Origin: Streptomyces sp. P9-A2
GTDB taxonomy: Bacteria; Actinomycetota; Actinomycetes; Streptomycetales; Streptomycetaceae
Direction: 5' to 3'
Assembly: GCF_036634175.1 (NCBI RefSeq)
Contig: NZ_JAZIFX010000001.1
Coordinates: forward strand, 1,240,001-1,304,000
Length of the DNA: 64,000 bases
Below are positions 1-11,424 of this stretch, piece after piece (the stretch's first letter is position 1; each line of letters starts with the position of its first letter). Made by a program: the position numbers and the translations under genes. The notes beneath the pieces are model-generated. The model was not told the DNA's origin, did not search any database, and was given only the letters and a program-made list of their open reading frames with translations.

Positions 1-1409
<1,409 letters not shown>

Positions 1410-1530
1410 GAGGACTCCTCGTACACGATCCGGGCCCCAGATAAGGTTCCGGAGCCCCCATGGTAGCCATCCCGTGCCTGCGGATCTCCCTCGGACCGGC
1501 TGGGCGGATCGTTCACCCTTGAAACGCACG

Positions 1531-1562
1531 GGGCGGGCCCCGGGTTCCCCCGGTGCCCGCCC
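1531..1562. terminator. GC hairpin between apt and relA
   Basis: GGGCGGGCCCCG pairs with CGGTGCCCGCCC (one mismatch), with an eight-base loop. It sits 67 bases past the apt stop and before relA, so it probably ends the secDF-apt transcript. There is no T-run, as is usual in Streptomyces. Confidence 0.5.
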
Positions 1563-1628
1563 GCGCGGTGTCCGTCACACCCGTCCGGCACACCGCGTCG
1601 CCGGTGGGAAGGTGTCCCCCGGCGCTCG

Positions 1629-2177
1629 TCAGAGCGTGAGCAGCGCCTCCAGGGGGGCGCCGGCCAGGGCCGGCTCCACGCGCGCCCGGCCGCCGAGGAA
1701 GCCGAGCTCCATCAGTACGGCGAGGCCCGCGACGTCGGCGCCCGCCCTGCGGATGAGCTGGACCGACGCCTCGGCGGTGCCGCCGGTGGCGAGCACGTCG
1801 TCGATCACCAGGACGCGGTCGGCGGCGGTGAGGTCCTCGGCGTGCACCTCGATCTCGGCGGAGCCGTACTCCAGGTCGTACGCCTGGCTGAGGGTGGCTC
1901 CGGGGAGCTTGCCCGCCTTGCGCACGGGGATGAAGCCCAGGCCCGCGCGGACGGCGACCGGGGCGCCGAGGATGAAGCCGCGGGCCTCCAGGCCGACGAT
2001 CTTGGTGGCGCCGGTGCGTCCGGCGATCTGTGCGAGGGCGTCACTGAGGGCGGTGAACGCCTCCGGGTCGGCCAGGAGCGGGGTGATGTCCTTGAACATC
2101 ACCCCCGGCTCCGGATGGTCCGCCACGTCCCGGATGCGGTTCAGCAGCAGTGCGGAGATATCGGTGAGTTCGGTCAT
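1629..2177 (-). CDS. apt: adenine phosphoribosyltransferase
   Basis: Purine salvage: adenine plus PRPP gives AMP and pyrophosphate, in the cytosol. The protein has 182 residues, normal for the family. The PRPP-binding loop RVLVIDDVLATGGTAEA lies near residue 120. The N-terminal PGVMFKDITPLL motif is typical of bacterial Apt. The ATG start overlaps the secF stop by four bases (ATGA), so it is translationally coupled to secF. A secD-secF-apt-relA order is known in actinobacteria and links purine salvage to ppGpp metabolism only by position. Confidence 0.96.
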   Translation of the reverse strand: MTELTDISALLLNRIRDVADHPEPGVMFKDITPLLADPEAFTALSDALAQIAGRTGATKIVGLEARGFILGAPVAVRAGLGFIPVRKAGKLPGATLSQAYDLEYGSAEIEVHAEDLTAADRVLVIDDVLATGGTAEASVQLIRRAGADVAGLAVLMELGFLGGRARVEPALAGAPLEALLTL

Positions 2178-3295
2178 CGGCGCTTTCCGGAAGGTCGGCC
2201 GCGCCCGCGGCTGCGGGACACGGACTGGTCACGTGGGCCGACGACGGCGGCAGCGGCGTCGTCCGGCCCATTCTCGTAGTTGTCGTCGGGCACCCGGACA
2301 CCTCTCGGCTCGTCGCCCGTGTCGGTGCCCTGGGCACGCTTGGCCAGGACACGCTTCTTCAGGGACCGCATCCCGGGCTCGAGCTCCTTGAGGTCGGCGA
2401 CGAGCGGAGTGGCGATGAAGATCGACGAGTACGCACCGGCGGCCAGGCCGACGAACAGGGACAGCGAGATGTCGTTCAGCATGCCGGCGCCGAGGACACC
2501 GCCGCCGATGAACAGCAGGGCCCCCACCGGCAGCAGCGCGACCACCGTGGTGTTGACGGAACGGACCAGGGTGCTGTTGATGGAGCGGTTGGCGATCTCG
2601 CTGTAGGTCCAGCGGGACTGCTTGGTGATGTCCTTGGTCTGTTCCTTGAGGCTGTCGAACACCACGACCGTGTCGTAGAGCGAATAGCCGAGGATGGTCA
2701 GCAGTCCGATCACCGTGCCCGGTGTGACCTCGAAGCCCACGAGGGCGTACACGCCGACGGTGATGGTGATGTCGTGGATCAGCGCGATGAACGCCGCGAC
2801 CGCCATGCGCCACTCGAAGGCGATCGCCAGGTAGATCACGACCAGGAACAGGAAGATGCCGAGGCCCTGCCAGGCCTTGTTGGCGATCTGCTCGCCCCAG
2901 CTGGGACCGACCAGGTCGGCGTTGATCCGCTCGGGGTCGACCTTCAGGTCCTGGGAGAGCTCCGTCTTGATCCTGTCCGAGGCGCTGGTGTCGATGGCCG
3001 CGATCTGGATGCGCAGGCTGCCGTCACCGAGCTTCTGGACGATGGCGTCGTGCCCGGAGGCCTCTTCCGCGTAGGTCTCGGCCTGGGAGACCGAGGCGCT
3101 CATGTTCTTCGGTGTGGTGAAGACCGCCCCGCCCTGGAACTCGATGCCCATGTGGAGGCCGCGCACCGCCAGGCCGACGATGGCGAGGACGGTGATCAGG
3201 ATGGAGATGCCGTACCAGATCTTGCGGCTCTTGATGAAGTCGTAGCCGACCTCACCGTGGTGCAGTCGGGCGCCGAGACTACCGAGCTTCGACAT
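2174..3295 (-). CDS. secF: protein translocase subunit SecF
   Basis: Integral membrane partner of SecD that uses proton-motive force to pull proteins out of the SecYEG channel. The protein has 373 residues. A first membrane helix (residues about 28-46) carries the following motif GIEFQGGAVF, the SecF equivalent of the GIDLxGG signature. Five more helices fill residues about 140-310, including LTILGYSLYDTVVVFDSLKE, the most conserved SecF stretch. The C-terminal tail is Arg/Asp-rich and hydrophilic. GGAGG precedes the ATG. It begins three bases after the secD stop, so they are one operon. Confidence 0.97.
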   Translation of the reverse strand: MSKLGSLGARLHHGEVGYDFIKSRKIWYGISILITVLAIVGLAVRGLHMGIEFQGGAVFTTPKNMSASVSQAETYAEEASGHDAIVQKLGDGSLRIQIAAIDTSASDRIKTELSQDLKVDPERINADLVGPSWGEQIANKAWQGLGIFLFLVVIYLAIAFEWRMAVAAFIALIHDITITVGVYALVGFEVTPGTVIGLLTILGYSLYDTVVVFDSLKEQTKDITKQSRWTYSEIANRSINSTLVRSVNTTVVALLPVGALLFIGGGVLGAGMLNDISLSLFVGLAAGAYSSIFIATPLVADLKELEPGMRSLKKRVLAKRAQGTDTGDEPRGVRVPDDNYENGPDDAAAAVVGPRDQSVSRSRGRGRPSGKRR

Positions 3296-3298
3296 CTC

Positions 3299-5101
3299 TC
3301 ACGCCTCCTTCGGCTGGGAGGGGGTGGAGTGGCGGCGGGTGCGGCGCAACGGCGGCTTCGCTCCCAGGGCCTTCGGATCGAGGCCGGACCACTTGTGACC
3401 GCTCGCGAAGAACTTCCGGCGGGCCATCAGCGTCAGCAGCGGCTTGGTGAACAGGAACACCACCACGACGTCGAGCACCGTGGTCAGACCGAGCGTGAAC
3501 GCGAAGCCCTGGACCTTGCCGACGGTGACGACGAAGAGCACCGCGGCGGCGAGGAACGAGACGAAGTCGGAGACCAGGATGGTGCGCCGGGCACGCGGCC
3601 AGGCACGCTCCACGGCGGTGCGCAGGACACGGCCCTCGCGGATCTCGTCCCGTACCCGTTCGAAGTACACGATGAACGAGTCCGCCGTGATGCCGATGGC
3701 GACGATGGCTCCGCAGACGGCCGGCAGGTTCAGCGCGAAACCGATGGTCGGGCCGAGCAGTGCCATGATCACGTAGGTGAGGGACGCGGACACCAGCAGC
3801 GAGGCGATCGCGATGAACGACAGACCGCGGTAGTAGACCAGCAGGTACAGCACGACCAGGGCGAGGCCGATCGCGCCGGCGATCAGGCCCGCGTGGAGCT
3901 GGTCCCCGCCGAGTGCGGCGGTGACGGTGGTGACGCTGTCCTCGCGGAACGTCAGGGGCAGTGCGCCGTAGGACAGCATGTTGGCGAGTTCCTCGGACGA
4001 CTTCTGGTCGAAGTTGCCGGAGATCTCCGCGTTGCCGCCGGTGAGGGCCTGGCTGACGTACGGGTCGGAGACGACCTCGCCGTCCAGGACGATGGCGAAC
4101 TGGTTCTGCGGGGACGGGTTCTGCGCCAGCTTGCCGGTGATGTCGGCGAACTTCTTGCTGCCCTTGTCCGTGAAGTCCATGGTGACGGTCCAGCCGGCAC
4201 CGGTCTGCGTGTTGAGGACGGCCTTGGCCTCGTCGACGTCCGTACCGTCGACGGCGGCGGGGCCGAGGATGTACTTCTGCCACTGGCCCTGGGAGTTCTG
4301 GCCGCAGGCCACGGTCGAGTCGGTGGCCTTGGTGCCGTCACCGGCGGTGGCGCGGACGTCCGCCTTGGTGCAGTCGAGCGCGGCGTACTGGGCCTGGAGC
4401 TTGCTGTCCGCCTCGGCGGGGGCGCTCTCCGTCGCGGACGCGGAGGGGCTGGCCTCGGTCTCGGCCGAACCGCTGGGGGTCGCGGACGGAGTGGTGTCGG
4501 CCTTCAGGGCCTCGGTGACCGCACGGCCCTGGGTGGTGGCGTCGGCCGACGGGCTGGTGGAGGCGGACGGGGACCCCTCGTCGGTGGTCTTGTCCGTGGC
4601 CTTCTCGCTCACGCCGTCGGTGGCCTTCTCACCCTCGGTACCCTCGGCGGAGGCGTCACCAGTGCCGCTCGGCGTGGGGGCTGCTCCGCCCGCGGCGAGT
4701 TCGGTGGCGACGACCGGACGGAAGTAGAGCTTGGCGGTGGTGCCGACCTGTTCCCGGGCCTGTTCGGAATTGGTGCCCTTGGGAATGTTGACGATGATGT
4801 TACGGTCACCCTGCGTCTGGACTTCGGCCTCGGAGACACCGAGACCGTTGACGCGACGTTCCATGATGGAGACCGCGGTCGCCATATTGGTCGGGTTGAT
4901 CGCGGATTCCTGGCCGGCCTCGGGGACGGCCGCCAGCGTGATGCTGGTGCCGCCGGCGAGGTCGATACCCAGCCGCGGAGTGTCGTGCCCGGAGGCGAAC
5001 ATCCCTCCGGTGAGCGCCACCATGGCGATCAGAATCAGGGCCAGCGAGCGCCACGGCTTACTTGTGACGCTCGCATTATTTCCCTTTTTGAGTGCTGCCA
5101 C
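3299..5101 (-). CDS. secD: protein translocase subunit SecD
   Basis: Membrane component of the Sec accessory complex with SecF and YajC. The protein has 600 residues and a GTG start. The first helix spans residues about 18-36, followed by PRLGIDLAGGTSITL. The P1 periplasmic-type domain is split by a Ser/Thr/Ala/Glu-rich low-complexity insertion at residues about 125-235. The C-terminal half has the SecD core (LPAVCGAIVAIGITADSFIV, ERVRDEIREG) with five helices. Such insertions occur in Streptomyces SecD; the rest is standard. SecF follows immediately. Confidence 0.97.
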   Translation of the reverse strand: MAALKKGNNASVTSKPWRSLALILIAMVALTGGMFASGHDTPRLGIDLAGGTSITLAAVPEAGQESAINPTNMATAVSIMERRVNGLGVSEAEVQTQGDRNIIVNIPKGTNSEQAREQVGTTAKLYFRPVVATELAAGGAAPTPSGTGDASAEGTEGEKATDGVSEKATDKTTDEGSPSASTSPSADATTQGRAVTEALKADTTPSATPSGSAETEASPSASATESAPAEADSKLQAQYAALDCTKADVRATAGDGTKATDSTVACGQNSQGQWQKYILGPAAVDGTDVDEAKAVLNTQTGAGWTVTMDFTDKGSKKFADITGKLAQNPSPQNQFAIVLDGEVVSDPYVSQALTGGNAEISGNFDQKSSEELANMLSYGALPLTFREDSVTTVTAALGGDQLHAGLIAGAIGLALVVLYLLVYYRGLSFIAIASLLVSASLTYVIMALLGPTIGFALNLPAVCGAIVAIGITADSFIVYFERVRDEIREGRVLRTAVERAWPRARRTILVSDFVSFLAAAVLFVVTVGKVQGFAFTLGLTTVLDVVVVFLFTKPLLTLMARRKFFASGHKWSGLDPKALGAKPPLRRTRRHSTPSQPKEA

Positions 5102-5236
5102 CTTCTCGTACTCCCTCTCGGGCCGCCTCGCGCCCGGTCAGGTGGCGGGCAGCCATGACATGGTCTCGGGCTTCCGCTCGAGCTGGGCACGTCCCGGGAT
5201 GCACGGGCAGCACGGCCCGCGCACCCCGGGGCACGA

Positions 5237-5752
5237 CTACTTCGCCTCGGAACCGCCGTCGGACTTCTTCGCCTGCTCGTCCGTCTTCGCCTTGTCGGCG
5301 GCGTCGGCCGGCTCGGTGTCAACGGTGTCTGCGGGCACGTCGGCCGCGTCAGCCGTGTCCTTCTTACCGAAATCGACCGGCGCGTCGTCGGAGGCGACGG
5401 AATCGTCGGTCTCGGTGAGGGAGGAGGCATCGTCGGGGACGACATCGGCGTCGGAGTTCAGGTCGTGCTCGATGCCGTGAACGATGTGGTTGTACTCCTC
5501 GTCGGTCAGTACGGCACCGATGGAGTTCTTCGCGAACAGCAGGTCCACGCCGGGTCCGGCGTCGAGGAGGACCGTGTCCTCACTGACCTCCTTCACCGTG
5601 GCATACATGCCCCCGATCGTGCGGACACCGGAACCCGGCTGCATCTGGTTCCGCATATCGATGGCCTGCTGCTGCTTCTTCTTGGCCGACCGGGTCATCA
5701 GGAACATGGCCCCGATGAGCACAATGAACGGGAGGAGGGTCAGGAGACTCAC
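5237..5752 (-). CDS. yajC: preprotein translocase subunit YajC
   Basis: Small membrane subunit that joins SecDF. One N-terminal helix (SLLTLLPFIVLIGAMFLMTR) is followed by the YajC signature KKKQQQAIDMRNQMQPGSGV. A longer frame is open upstream, but the GTG at 5752 was chosen because AAGGAAG lies at the right spacing and the helix then starts at residue 2. At 171 residues it is longer than E. coli YajC (about 110) because of an acidic Ala/Asp-rich tail from about residue 85. It lies 135 bases upstream of secD. Confidence 0.94.
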   Translation of the reverse strand: MSLLTLLPFIVLIGAMFLMTRSAKKKQQQAIDMRNQMQPGSGVRTIGGMYATVKEVSEDTVLLDAGPGVDLLFAKNSIGAVLTDEEYNHIVHGIEHDLNSDADVVPDDASSLTETDDSVASDDAPVDFGKKDTADAADVPADTVDTEPADAADKAKTDEQAKKSDGGSEAK

Positions 5753-5917
5753 GGGTCGGACTTCCTTCACACGACCGCGATGGTGAACGGCCTGTTGGTT
5801 GGGGGTATGTGATGCCGCCGACAAGGCGTGGCACCGGCGGAGTCTAGGCGAGTCCGCGCGCAGGGAACAACGCTCAGCATGGCACCGGGGTTCCTCTCGT
5901 GACCAGTGCCGTCCCTC

Positions 5918-6988
5918 TCACTCCCCGAACAGGTCCGGTTGTCCGTTTCCGGCAGGTCGGGAGCCGGGCGGGACGAGGCCGAGGTGCTCCCATGCCGCCG
6001 GTGTGGCGATCCGGCCGCGCGGGGTGCGGGCGAGCAGCCCCTCCCGTACGAGGAAGGGCTCGGCGACCTCCTCCACGGTCTCCCGCTCCTCCCCCACCGC
6101 GACCGCGAGCGTGGACAGACCGACCGGTCCGCCGCCGAACAGCTTGAGCAGGGCCTTCAGCACCGCCCGGTCGAGCCGGTCCAGGCCGCGGGCGTCGACC
6201 TCGTAGACCGCCAGGGCCGCCTCGGCGATCTCCCTGGTGATCCACCCGTCGGCCTTGACCTGGGCGTAGTCGCGGACGCGGCGCAGCAGGCGGTTGGCGA
6301 TGCGGGGCGTGCCGCGCGAGCGGCCGGCGATCTCCGCGGCACCGTCGGCCTCTATCCCGACGTCCAGGAGGCTTGCCGAGCGGTGGACGACCCGCTCCAG
6401 CTCGGTGGGCTCGTAGAACTCCATGTGGCCGGTGAAGCCGAAGCGGTCGCGCAACGGCGGCGGCAGCAGGCCCGCGCGCGTGGTGGCGCCGACCAGGGTG
6501 AACGGGGGCAGCTCGAGGGGGATGGCGGTGGCGCCGGGACCCTTGCCGACGATGACGTCGACGCGGAAGTCCTCCATCGCCATGTAGAGCATCTCCTCGG
6601 CGGGCCGGGACATGCGGTGGATCTCGTCGAGGAAGAGGACCTCACCCTCCTGGAGGGAGGAGAGGATCGCGGCCAGGTCGCCCGCGTGCTGGATGGCCGG
6701 CCCCGAGGTGATGCGGATGGGGGCGTCCATCTCGGCCGCGATGATCATGGAGAGGGTGGTCTTGCCGAGGCCGGGGGCTCCGGAGAGCAGCACGTGGTCG
6801 GCGGTGGCACCGCGCGCGCGGGCGGCCCGCAGCACGAGGTCGAGCTGCTCGCGGACCCTCTCCTGGCCGATGAACTCGTCCAGGTCCTTGGGGCGCAGGG
6901 CGGCCTCGACGGCCTGTTCCTCCCCGTCGGCGACAGATCCCACCAACCGCTCGGCGGCAGCGGGGTCGGTCGTGTCGTCCCAGTTCAC
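5918..6988 (-). CDS. ruvB: Holliday junction branch-migration helicase RuvB
   Basis: Hexameric AAA+ motor that drives branch migration on RuvA-bound Holliday junctions. The protein has 356 residues. Walker [10 protein letters not shown] lies near residue 72, Walker [10 protein letters not shown] near 120, sensor region [20 protein letters not shown] near 170, and a winged-helix C-terminus ends in [14 protein letters not shown]. The GTG start follows AGGAGACTTTCA. It lies 74 bases downstream of ruvA, so ruvC-ruvA-ruvB probably form one unit. Confidence 0.97.
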   Translation of the reverse strand: MNWDDTTDPAAAERLVGSVADGEEQAVEAALRPKDLDEFIGQERVREQLDLVLRAARARGATADHVLLSGAPGLGKTTLSMIIAAEMDAPIRITSGPAIQHAGDLAAILSSLQEGEVLFLDEIHRMSRPAEEMLYMAMEDFRVDVIVGKGPGATAIPLELPPFTLVGATTRAGLLPPPLRDRFGFTGHMEFYEPTELERVVHRSASLLDVGIEADGAAEIAGRSRGTPRIANRLLRRVRDYAQVKADGWITREIAEAALAVYEVDARGLDRLDRAVLKALLKLFGGGPVGLSTLAVAVGEERETVEEVAEPFLVREGLLARTPRGRIATPAAWEHLGLVPPGSRPAGNGQPDLFGE

Positions 6989-7062
6989 TGAAAGTCTCCT
7001 AGCCGGGTGGGGCGGGGCGGTACAAGGGTGCGGGTCTTATGGGGAAGGGACGGCGGTACGGG

Positions 7063-7668
7063 CTAGCGGGCGCGGTTCAGGGTCTGCAGGGCCGCCTTCA
7101 GCAGCGCGCCCACCTGGGGTGTGCCCCCGGCCGCCTCGGCCTGGGGGGTGACGGCGGCGACGGCCTCGTCGGCCTCGCGCGTCGCGTAGCCGAGGCCGAT
7201 CAGGGCGGCGTGCAGCTGATCGCGCCAGCCGGCGACGACGGGGCTCGCGGCGGTCGCCGTGCCCACCGGCGCGCCGAGGCGGTCCTTCAGCTCCAGGAGC
7301 AGCTTCTGGGCGCCCTTCTTGCCGATGCCGGGGACGGCGGTGAGCGCCTTCTCGTCGGCGGTCGCGACGGCCCGGCGCAGCGTGTCCGGGGCGTGCACGG
7401 CCAGCATCGCCTGGGCGAGGCGGGGGCCGACGCCGCTGGCGGTCTGCAGCAGTTCGAAGGTCTGCCGCTCGTCGTCGTCCGCGAAGCCGTAGAGGGTGAG
7501 CGAGTCCTCGCGTACGACGAGGGAGGTGGCGAGCCGGGCGGTTCGGCCGACCCGCAGCGTGGACAGCGTGTTCGGCGTGCACTGGACGGCCATGCCGACG
7601 CCGCCGACCTCGACGACCGCGGCGTCGGGTGCGAGCGCGGCGACCGTGCCGCTGACGAAGGCGATCAT
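7063..7668 (-). CDS. ruvA: Holliday junction DNA-binding subunit RuvA
   Basis: Tetrameric protein that binds the four-way junction and loads RuvB. The protein has 201 residues, starting [12 protein letters not shown] (OB-fold domain). Two helix-hairpin-helix motifs follow: [12 protein letters not shown] near residue 80 and [16 protein letters not shown] near 115. The C-terminal RuvB-contact domain includes [15 protein letters not shown]. The start ATG overlaps the ruvC stop by four bases. Confidence 0.97.
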   Translation of the reverse strand: MIAFVSGTVAALAPDAAVVEVGGVGMAVQCTPNTLSTLRVGRTARLATSLVVREDSLTLYGFADDDERQTFELLQTASGVGPRLAQAMLAVHAPDTLRRAVATADEKALTAVPGIGKKGAQKLLLELKDRLGAPVGTATAASPVVAGWRDQLHAALIGLGYATREADEAVAAVTPQAEAAGGTPQVGALLKAALQTLNRAR

Positions 7669-8315
7669 GCGGTGCGCCCCTTCGATGGGTCGGGTGATGG
7701 GTTCGGTGAGGGGATCGGTGCTGTGGGTGTTCTCGGGCCGGACGCCCTCGAGGCGGCCGTGCGCGCAGTGGTCGTGCGGGGGGCGGTGCGCGGTGCGGTG
7801 CGCGAGGCGTGCAGAGCGGCGGCCTGCTGGAGCCGGTTCTGCGCGGGGGCCCGCCAGATGTGGCAGATGGCTAGGGCGAGGGCGTCTGCCGCGTCGGCGG
7901 GCTTCGGGGGCGCGTCGAGCCGCAGCAGACGGGTGACCATCGCACCGACCTGGGCCTTGTCAGCGCGCCCGGAACCGGTCACGGCCGCCTTGACCTCGCT
8001 GGGGGTGTGCAGGGCGACGGGAATCCCCCGGCGGGAGGCGCACAGCAGGGCGACGGCGCTCGCCTGGGCGGTGCCCATCACCGTACGGACGTTGTGCTGG
8101 CTGAAGACGCGCTCGACGGCGACGAACTCCGGCCGGTACTCGTCCAGCCACTGCTCGAGGCCCTGCTCGACGGCGACGAGACGGTGACCGAGATCGGCGT
8201 GGGCGGGCGTGCGCACGACGCCCACGCCGAGCATGGTCAGCGGTCGCCCCGCGACCCCTTCGACCACCCCGACACCGCATCTCGTCAGTCCCGGGTCCAC
8301 CCCCAGTACACGCAC
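7665..8315 (-). CDS. ruvC: crossover junction endodeoxyribonuclease RuvC
   Basis: Resolves Holliday junctions by symmetric cleavage. The GTG at 8315 was chosen because GAGGGG lies just upstream and the protein then begins [14 protein letters not shown], as RuvC should, with the catalytic Asp at residue 7. Other acidic residues are in VAVERVF (near 68) and [12 protein letters not shown] (near 145). The protein has 216 residues; the last 50 or so are a Thr/Ala/Arg/Pro-rich tail beyond the usual length, read through the region before the ruvA start. The first gene of the ruvCAB unit. Confidence 0.95.
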   Translation of the reverse strand: MRVLGVDPGLTRCGVGVVEGVAGRPLTMLGVGVVRTPAHADLGHRLVAVEQGLEQWLDEYRPEFVAVERVFSQHNVRTVMGTAQASAVALLCASRRGIPVALHTPSEVKAAVTGSGRADKAQVGAMVTRLLRLDAPPKPADAADALALAICHIWRAPAQNRLQQAAALHASRTAPRTAPRTTTARTAASRASGPRTPTAPIPSPNPSPDPSKGRTA

Positions 8316-8456
8316 TCTGCACCCCTCTTCGCGGCTGATCCGCCGCCGCTCTCGCGGACCTGGTCGATCGCCGTCGGGGTTCCTCAATCGCTGGTTGCGG
8401 TCCGGCGGACGGTGATCCTTGACGTGTGCCAGGCTATCGGCTGCCACTGACAGGAG

Positions 8457-8494
8457 CGGCGGGCCGACGGGGAGGTCTCCCCGTCGGCCCGCCG
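8457..8494. terminator. perfect 17-bp hairpin after yebC
   Basis: CGGCGGGCCGACGGGGA pairs perfectly with its complement at 8478-8494 across the loop GGTC. It lies 24 bases past the yebC stop and before ruvC, so it probably ends yebC transcription. No T-run. Confidence 0.75.
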
Positions 8495-8517
8495 GAATCG
8501 TCGTGCACGCGGCAGCG

Positions 8518-9270
8518 CTACGCCTCGACCTTCTCCATGATCTCGTCGCTCACGTCGAAGTTGGCGAAGACGTTCTGCACGTCGTCGCTGTCCTCCAGCG
8601 CGTCGATCAGCTTGAAGATCTTCTTGGCGCCCTCCTCGTCCAGCTCGACCTGCATGGTCGGGACGAAGTGGGCGTCGGCGGAGTCGTAGTCGATCCCGGC
8701 GCCCTGCAGAGCGGTACGGACCTCGACCAGGTCGGTGGCCTCGCTGAGCACCTCGAAGGACTCACCGAGGTCGTTGACCTCCTCGGCGCCCGCGTCCAGG
8801 ACGGCGGTGAGGATGTCGTCCTCGGTCAGCTCGCCCTTGGGGACGATCACGACACCCTTGCGGTGGAACAGGTACGACACCGAACCCGGGTCGGCCATCG
8901 AGCCGCCGTTGCGGGTCATCGCGACGCGCACGTCGGAGGCGGCACGGTTGCGGTTGTCGGTGAGGCACTCGATGAGCACCGCGACACCGTTCGGGCCGTA
9001 GCCCTCGTACATGATCGTCTCGTAGTCGGCACCACCTGCCTCGAGACCGCCGCCGCGCTTGACGGCGGAGTCGATGTTCTTGTTCGGCACCGACTGCTTC
9101 TTGGCCTTCTGAACGGCGTCGTAGAGGGTCGGGTTGCCCTCCAGATCGACACCGCCCATACGCGCGGCGACCTCGATGTTCTTGATCAGCTTCGCGAAGA
9201 GTTTGCCGCGCTTGGCGTCGATCACGGCCTTCTTGTGCTTCGTCGTGGCCCATTTAGAGTGGCCGGACAT
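8518..9270 (-). CDS. YebC/PmpR family protein
   Basis: Family members act as DNA-binding regulators or as translation factors that relieve ribosome stalling; which applies here cannot be told from sequence. The protein has 250 residues with the classic start [35 protein letters not shown], and the acidic C-terminal domain. GAAGGAGA precedes the ATG. It lies between pdxT and ruvC, its usual actinobacterial position. A repeat-rich gap separates it from pdxT, so it probably has its own promoter in 9271-9711. Confidence 0.95.
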   Translation of the reverse strand: MSGHSKWATTKHKKAVIDAKRGKLFAKLIKNIEVAARMGGVDLEGNPTLYDAVQKAKKQSVPNKNIDSAVKRGGGLEAGGADYETIMYEGYGPNGVAVLIECLTDNRNRAASDVRVAMTRNGGSMADPGSVSYLFHRKGVVIVPKGELTEDDILTAVLDAGAEEVNDLGESFEVLSEATDLVEVRTALQGAGIDYDSADAHFVPTMQVELDEEGAKKIFKLIDALEDSDDVQNVFANFDVSDEIMEKVEA

Positions 9271-9327
9271 CTGCCTGTCTCCTTCGCGTAACCCATCTCT
9301 GCAACGAACGCAGGAATCCTACAAGGA

Positions 9328-9565
9328 CCTGTCCGGGATTTTCCCGTCGTCCGCCCGTAGGGCGGGCCCGGCGGCGTCATGGGGGTCCCCCCTGCTCGAG
9401 CGGAGCCGAGAGCTTGGGGGAGCGTGCGATCGCAAGGCGCCGGAGTGCCCTCGTGGCGAAGTCACGTGGGCGGTTCGGCAACGCCGCTGGGGGTCCCCCC
9501 TGCTCGAAAAACTTGGGGGAGTACGTGCCGGACGCCGCCGGGCAGGCGGGAAAATCCCGGACAGG
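9328..9565. repeat. 19-bp inverted repeat pair flanking palindromic repeats
   Basis: CCTGTCCGGGATTTTCCCG at 9328-9346 is repeated in exact reverse complement at 9547-9565. The arms enclose two of the three palindromic elements described at 9381-9667. The 441-base gap between pdxT and yebC holds no gene that I can support. Confidence 0.8.
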
Positions 9566-9667
9566 CCCTGGAGCGTGTTTCGAAAGGAGCGTCGGCCGCC
9601 CGGAGGGCGGGCCCCGCGGTGTCATGGGGGTCCCCCCTGCTCGAGCGGAGCCGAGAGCTTGGGGGAG
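9381..9667. repeat. three copies of a Streptomyces-type palindromic repeat
   Basis: Copies lie at 9381-9422, 9489-9521 (shortened middle) and 9626-9667. Each runs from GGGGGTCCCCCC and TGCTCGA to CTTGGGGGAG. Copies one and three carry CGGAGCCGAGAG in the middle. Copies one and three also share the left flank (GGGCGGGCCC to GTCATGGGGG), and copies two and three share the right flank (CGTGCCGGACGCCGC). A larger composite unit has therefore been duplicated. Similar elements are common in Streptomyces intergenic DNA; their function is unknown to me. Confidence 0.85.
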
Positions 9668-9711
9668 TGCGTGCCGGACGCCGCGGGGCAGGCGGGACTT
9701 TCGAAAACGCC

Positions 9712-10314
9712 CTAGGATCCGGCCGCCCGGTACCCGCGCGCCATGTCGACGAACAGGCCGTGCACTCGGTGATCACCCGTCAGTTCCGGGTGGAACGACG
9801 TGGCCAGCGCATTGCCCTGGCGGACGGCGACGATGCGTCCGTCGTGCTCGGCGATCACCTCCACGCCGGCGCCGGCGGACTCGACCCAGGGGGCACGGAT
9901 GAAGACCCCGTGCACGGGACCGCCCTCGATGCCTCTGACGTCGACCGCCGCCTCGAACGACTCGTTCTGCCGTCCGAACGCGTTGCGGCGCACGATCATG
10001 TCTACGCCTCCCACGGTCTCCTGACCGGAGCGAGGGTCGAGGATCTTCTCGGCGAGCAGGATCATCCCGGCACAGGTGCCGTAGACCGGCATGCCCTCCC
10101 GCACGCGTGTGCGCAGGGGCTCCATCAGGCCGAACAGGACGGCCAGCTTGGAGATGGTGGTGGACTCCCCGCCGGGGAGGACCAGGCCGTCGACCTCGGC
10201 GAGCTCCTCCGGGCGCCGCACCGGCCTGGCGACGGCGTCGGCCGCGGCCAGGGCGACGAGGTGCTCCCGTACGTCGCCCTGGAGGGCCAGGACACCGATG
10301 ACGATGTCGCTCAT
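9712..10314 (-). CDS. pdxT: pyridoxal 5'-phosphate synthase glutaminase subunit PdxT
   Basis: Class I glutaminase that supplies ammonia to PdxS in the DXP-independent vitamin B6 pathway. The protein has 200 residues: [12 protein letters not shown] at the start, [10 protein letters not shown] near residue 44, the nucleophile Cys81 in YGTCAGM, and the His/Glu pair in SFHPEL near the end. It starts 10 bases after the pdxS stop, an operon with one-to-one subunit use. Confidence 0.97.
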   Translation of the reverse strand: MSDIVIGVLALQGDVREHLVALAAADAVARPVRRPEELAEVDGLVLPGGESTTISKLAVLFGLMEPLRTRVREGMPVYGTCAGMILLAEKILDPRSGQETVGGVDMIVRRNAFGRQNESFEAAVDVRGIEGGPVHGVFIRAPWVESAGAGVEVIAEHDGRIVAVRQGNALATSFHPELTGDHRVHGLFVDMARGYRAAGS

Positions 10315-10323
10315 GCCCGGGGC

Positions 10324-11235
10324 CTACCAGCCGCGGTTGGCGTAGCGCTCGGCCTCGGGGAGGGTGTCGCAGTTGATGCCGACCATGGCCTCGCCGAGGT
10401 TGCGGGACGCCTCCGCGATGATCTTCGGGTCGTCGTAGAAGGTGGTCGCCTTCACGATGGCGGCGGCGCGCTTGGCCGGATCGCCGGACTTGAAGATGCC
10501 GGAGCCGACGAAGACGCCCTCGGCACCGAGCTGACGCATCAGAGCGGCGTCGGCGGGGGTGGCGACACCACCGGCGGAGAACAGCACGACCGGCAGCCTG
10601 CCCAGCTCGGCGACCTCCTTGACCAGCTCGTACGGGGCGCGCAGCTCCTTGGCGGCGGCGTACAGCTCGTGGTTGTCGAAGCCGCGCAGCCGGGCGATCT
10701 CGTTCTTGATCTGACGCAGGTGGCGCACGGCCTCGACGACGTTTCCGGTGCCGGCCTCGCCCTTGGAGCGGATCATCGCGGCGCCCTCGGCGATACGGCG
10801 CAGGGCCTCGCCGAGGTTGGTGGCACCGCAGACGAAGGGGGTGGTGAACGACCACTTGTCGGAGTGGTTGACCTCGTCGGCCGGGGTGAGGACCTCGGAC
10901 TCGTCGATGTAGTCGACGCCGAGCGACTGCAGCACCTGCGCCTCGACGAAGTGGCCGATGCGGGACTTGGCCATGACCGGGATGGAGACGGCCGCGATGA
11001 TGCCGTCGATCATGTCCGGGTCGGACATACGGGCCACGCCACCGTCCTTGCGGATGTCGGCGGGGACGCGCTCCAGTGCCATGACGGCGACGGCGCCCGC
11101 GTCCTCGGCGATCTTCGCCTGCTCCGGTGTGACGACGTCCATGATCACGCCGCCCTTGAGCTGCTCGGCCATGCCGCGCTTCACACGGGCGGTGCCGGTC
11201 TCGGGACCCTGGTTTTCGGAGAGCGTGCTGGACAC
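10324..11235 (-). CDS. pdxS: pyridoxal 5'-phosphate synthase synthase subunit PdxS
   Basis: Forms PLP from ribose 5-phosphate, glyceraldehyde 3-phosphate and ammonia from PdxT, as a dodecamer. The GTG start at 11235 follows TGAGG and gives a 303-residue protein, normal for the family. Signatures visible: [29 protein letters not shown] (catalytic lysine), [30 protein letters not shown], and [11 protein letters not shown]. The longer upstream frame looks non-coding and was not used. Confidence 0.97.
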   Translation of the reverse strand: MSSTLSENQGPETGTARVKRGMAEQLKGGVIMDVVTPEQAKIAEDAGAVAVMALERVPADIRKDGGVARMSDPDMIDGIIAAVSIPVMAKSRIGHFVEAQVLQSLGVDYIDESEVLTPADEVNHSDKWSFTTPFVCGATNLGEALRRIAEGAAMIRSKGEAGTGNVVEAVRHLRQIKNEIARLRGFDNHELYAAAKELRAPYELVKEVAELGRLPVVLFSAGGVATPADAALMRQLGAEGVFVGSGIFKSGDPAKRAAAIVKATTFYDDPKIIAEASRNLGEAMVGINCDTLPEAERYANRGW

Positions 11236-11424
11236 GAGTGACCTCACTGATGACGAAGAGGGGGGATTGCTGCACCACCGAGGAAACGTGAACGGACCAG
11301 TCCACGGCAAGAGCCAATGGAGAGACGGTGGATCGTTTTGGGCGGAACTCCCGGCCGCCCTCCCGGCGGGTGCCGCCGACAGGGCCCGTCCGGCGGATCG
11401 TTCCGGAGCGGCGGGGCCGGGATC

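Noticed and set aside
2774..5158. 794-residue open frame on the plus strand opposite secD/secF
   Set aside because: Antisense shadow of high-GC coding DNA; no ribosome site, no family, Arg/Asp/Gly-biased composition.
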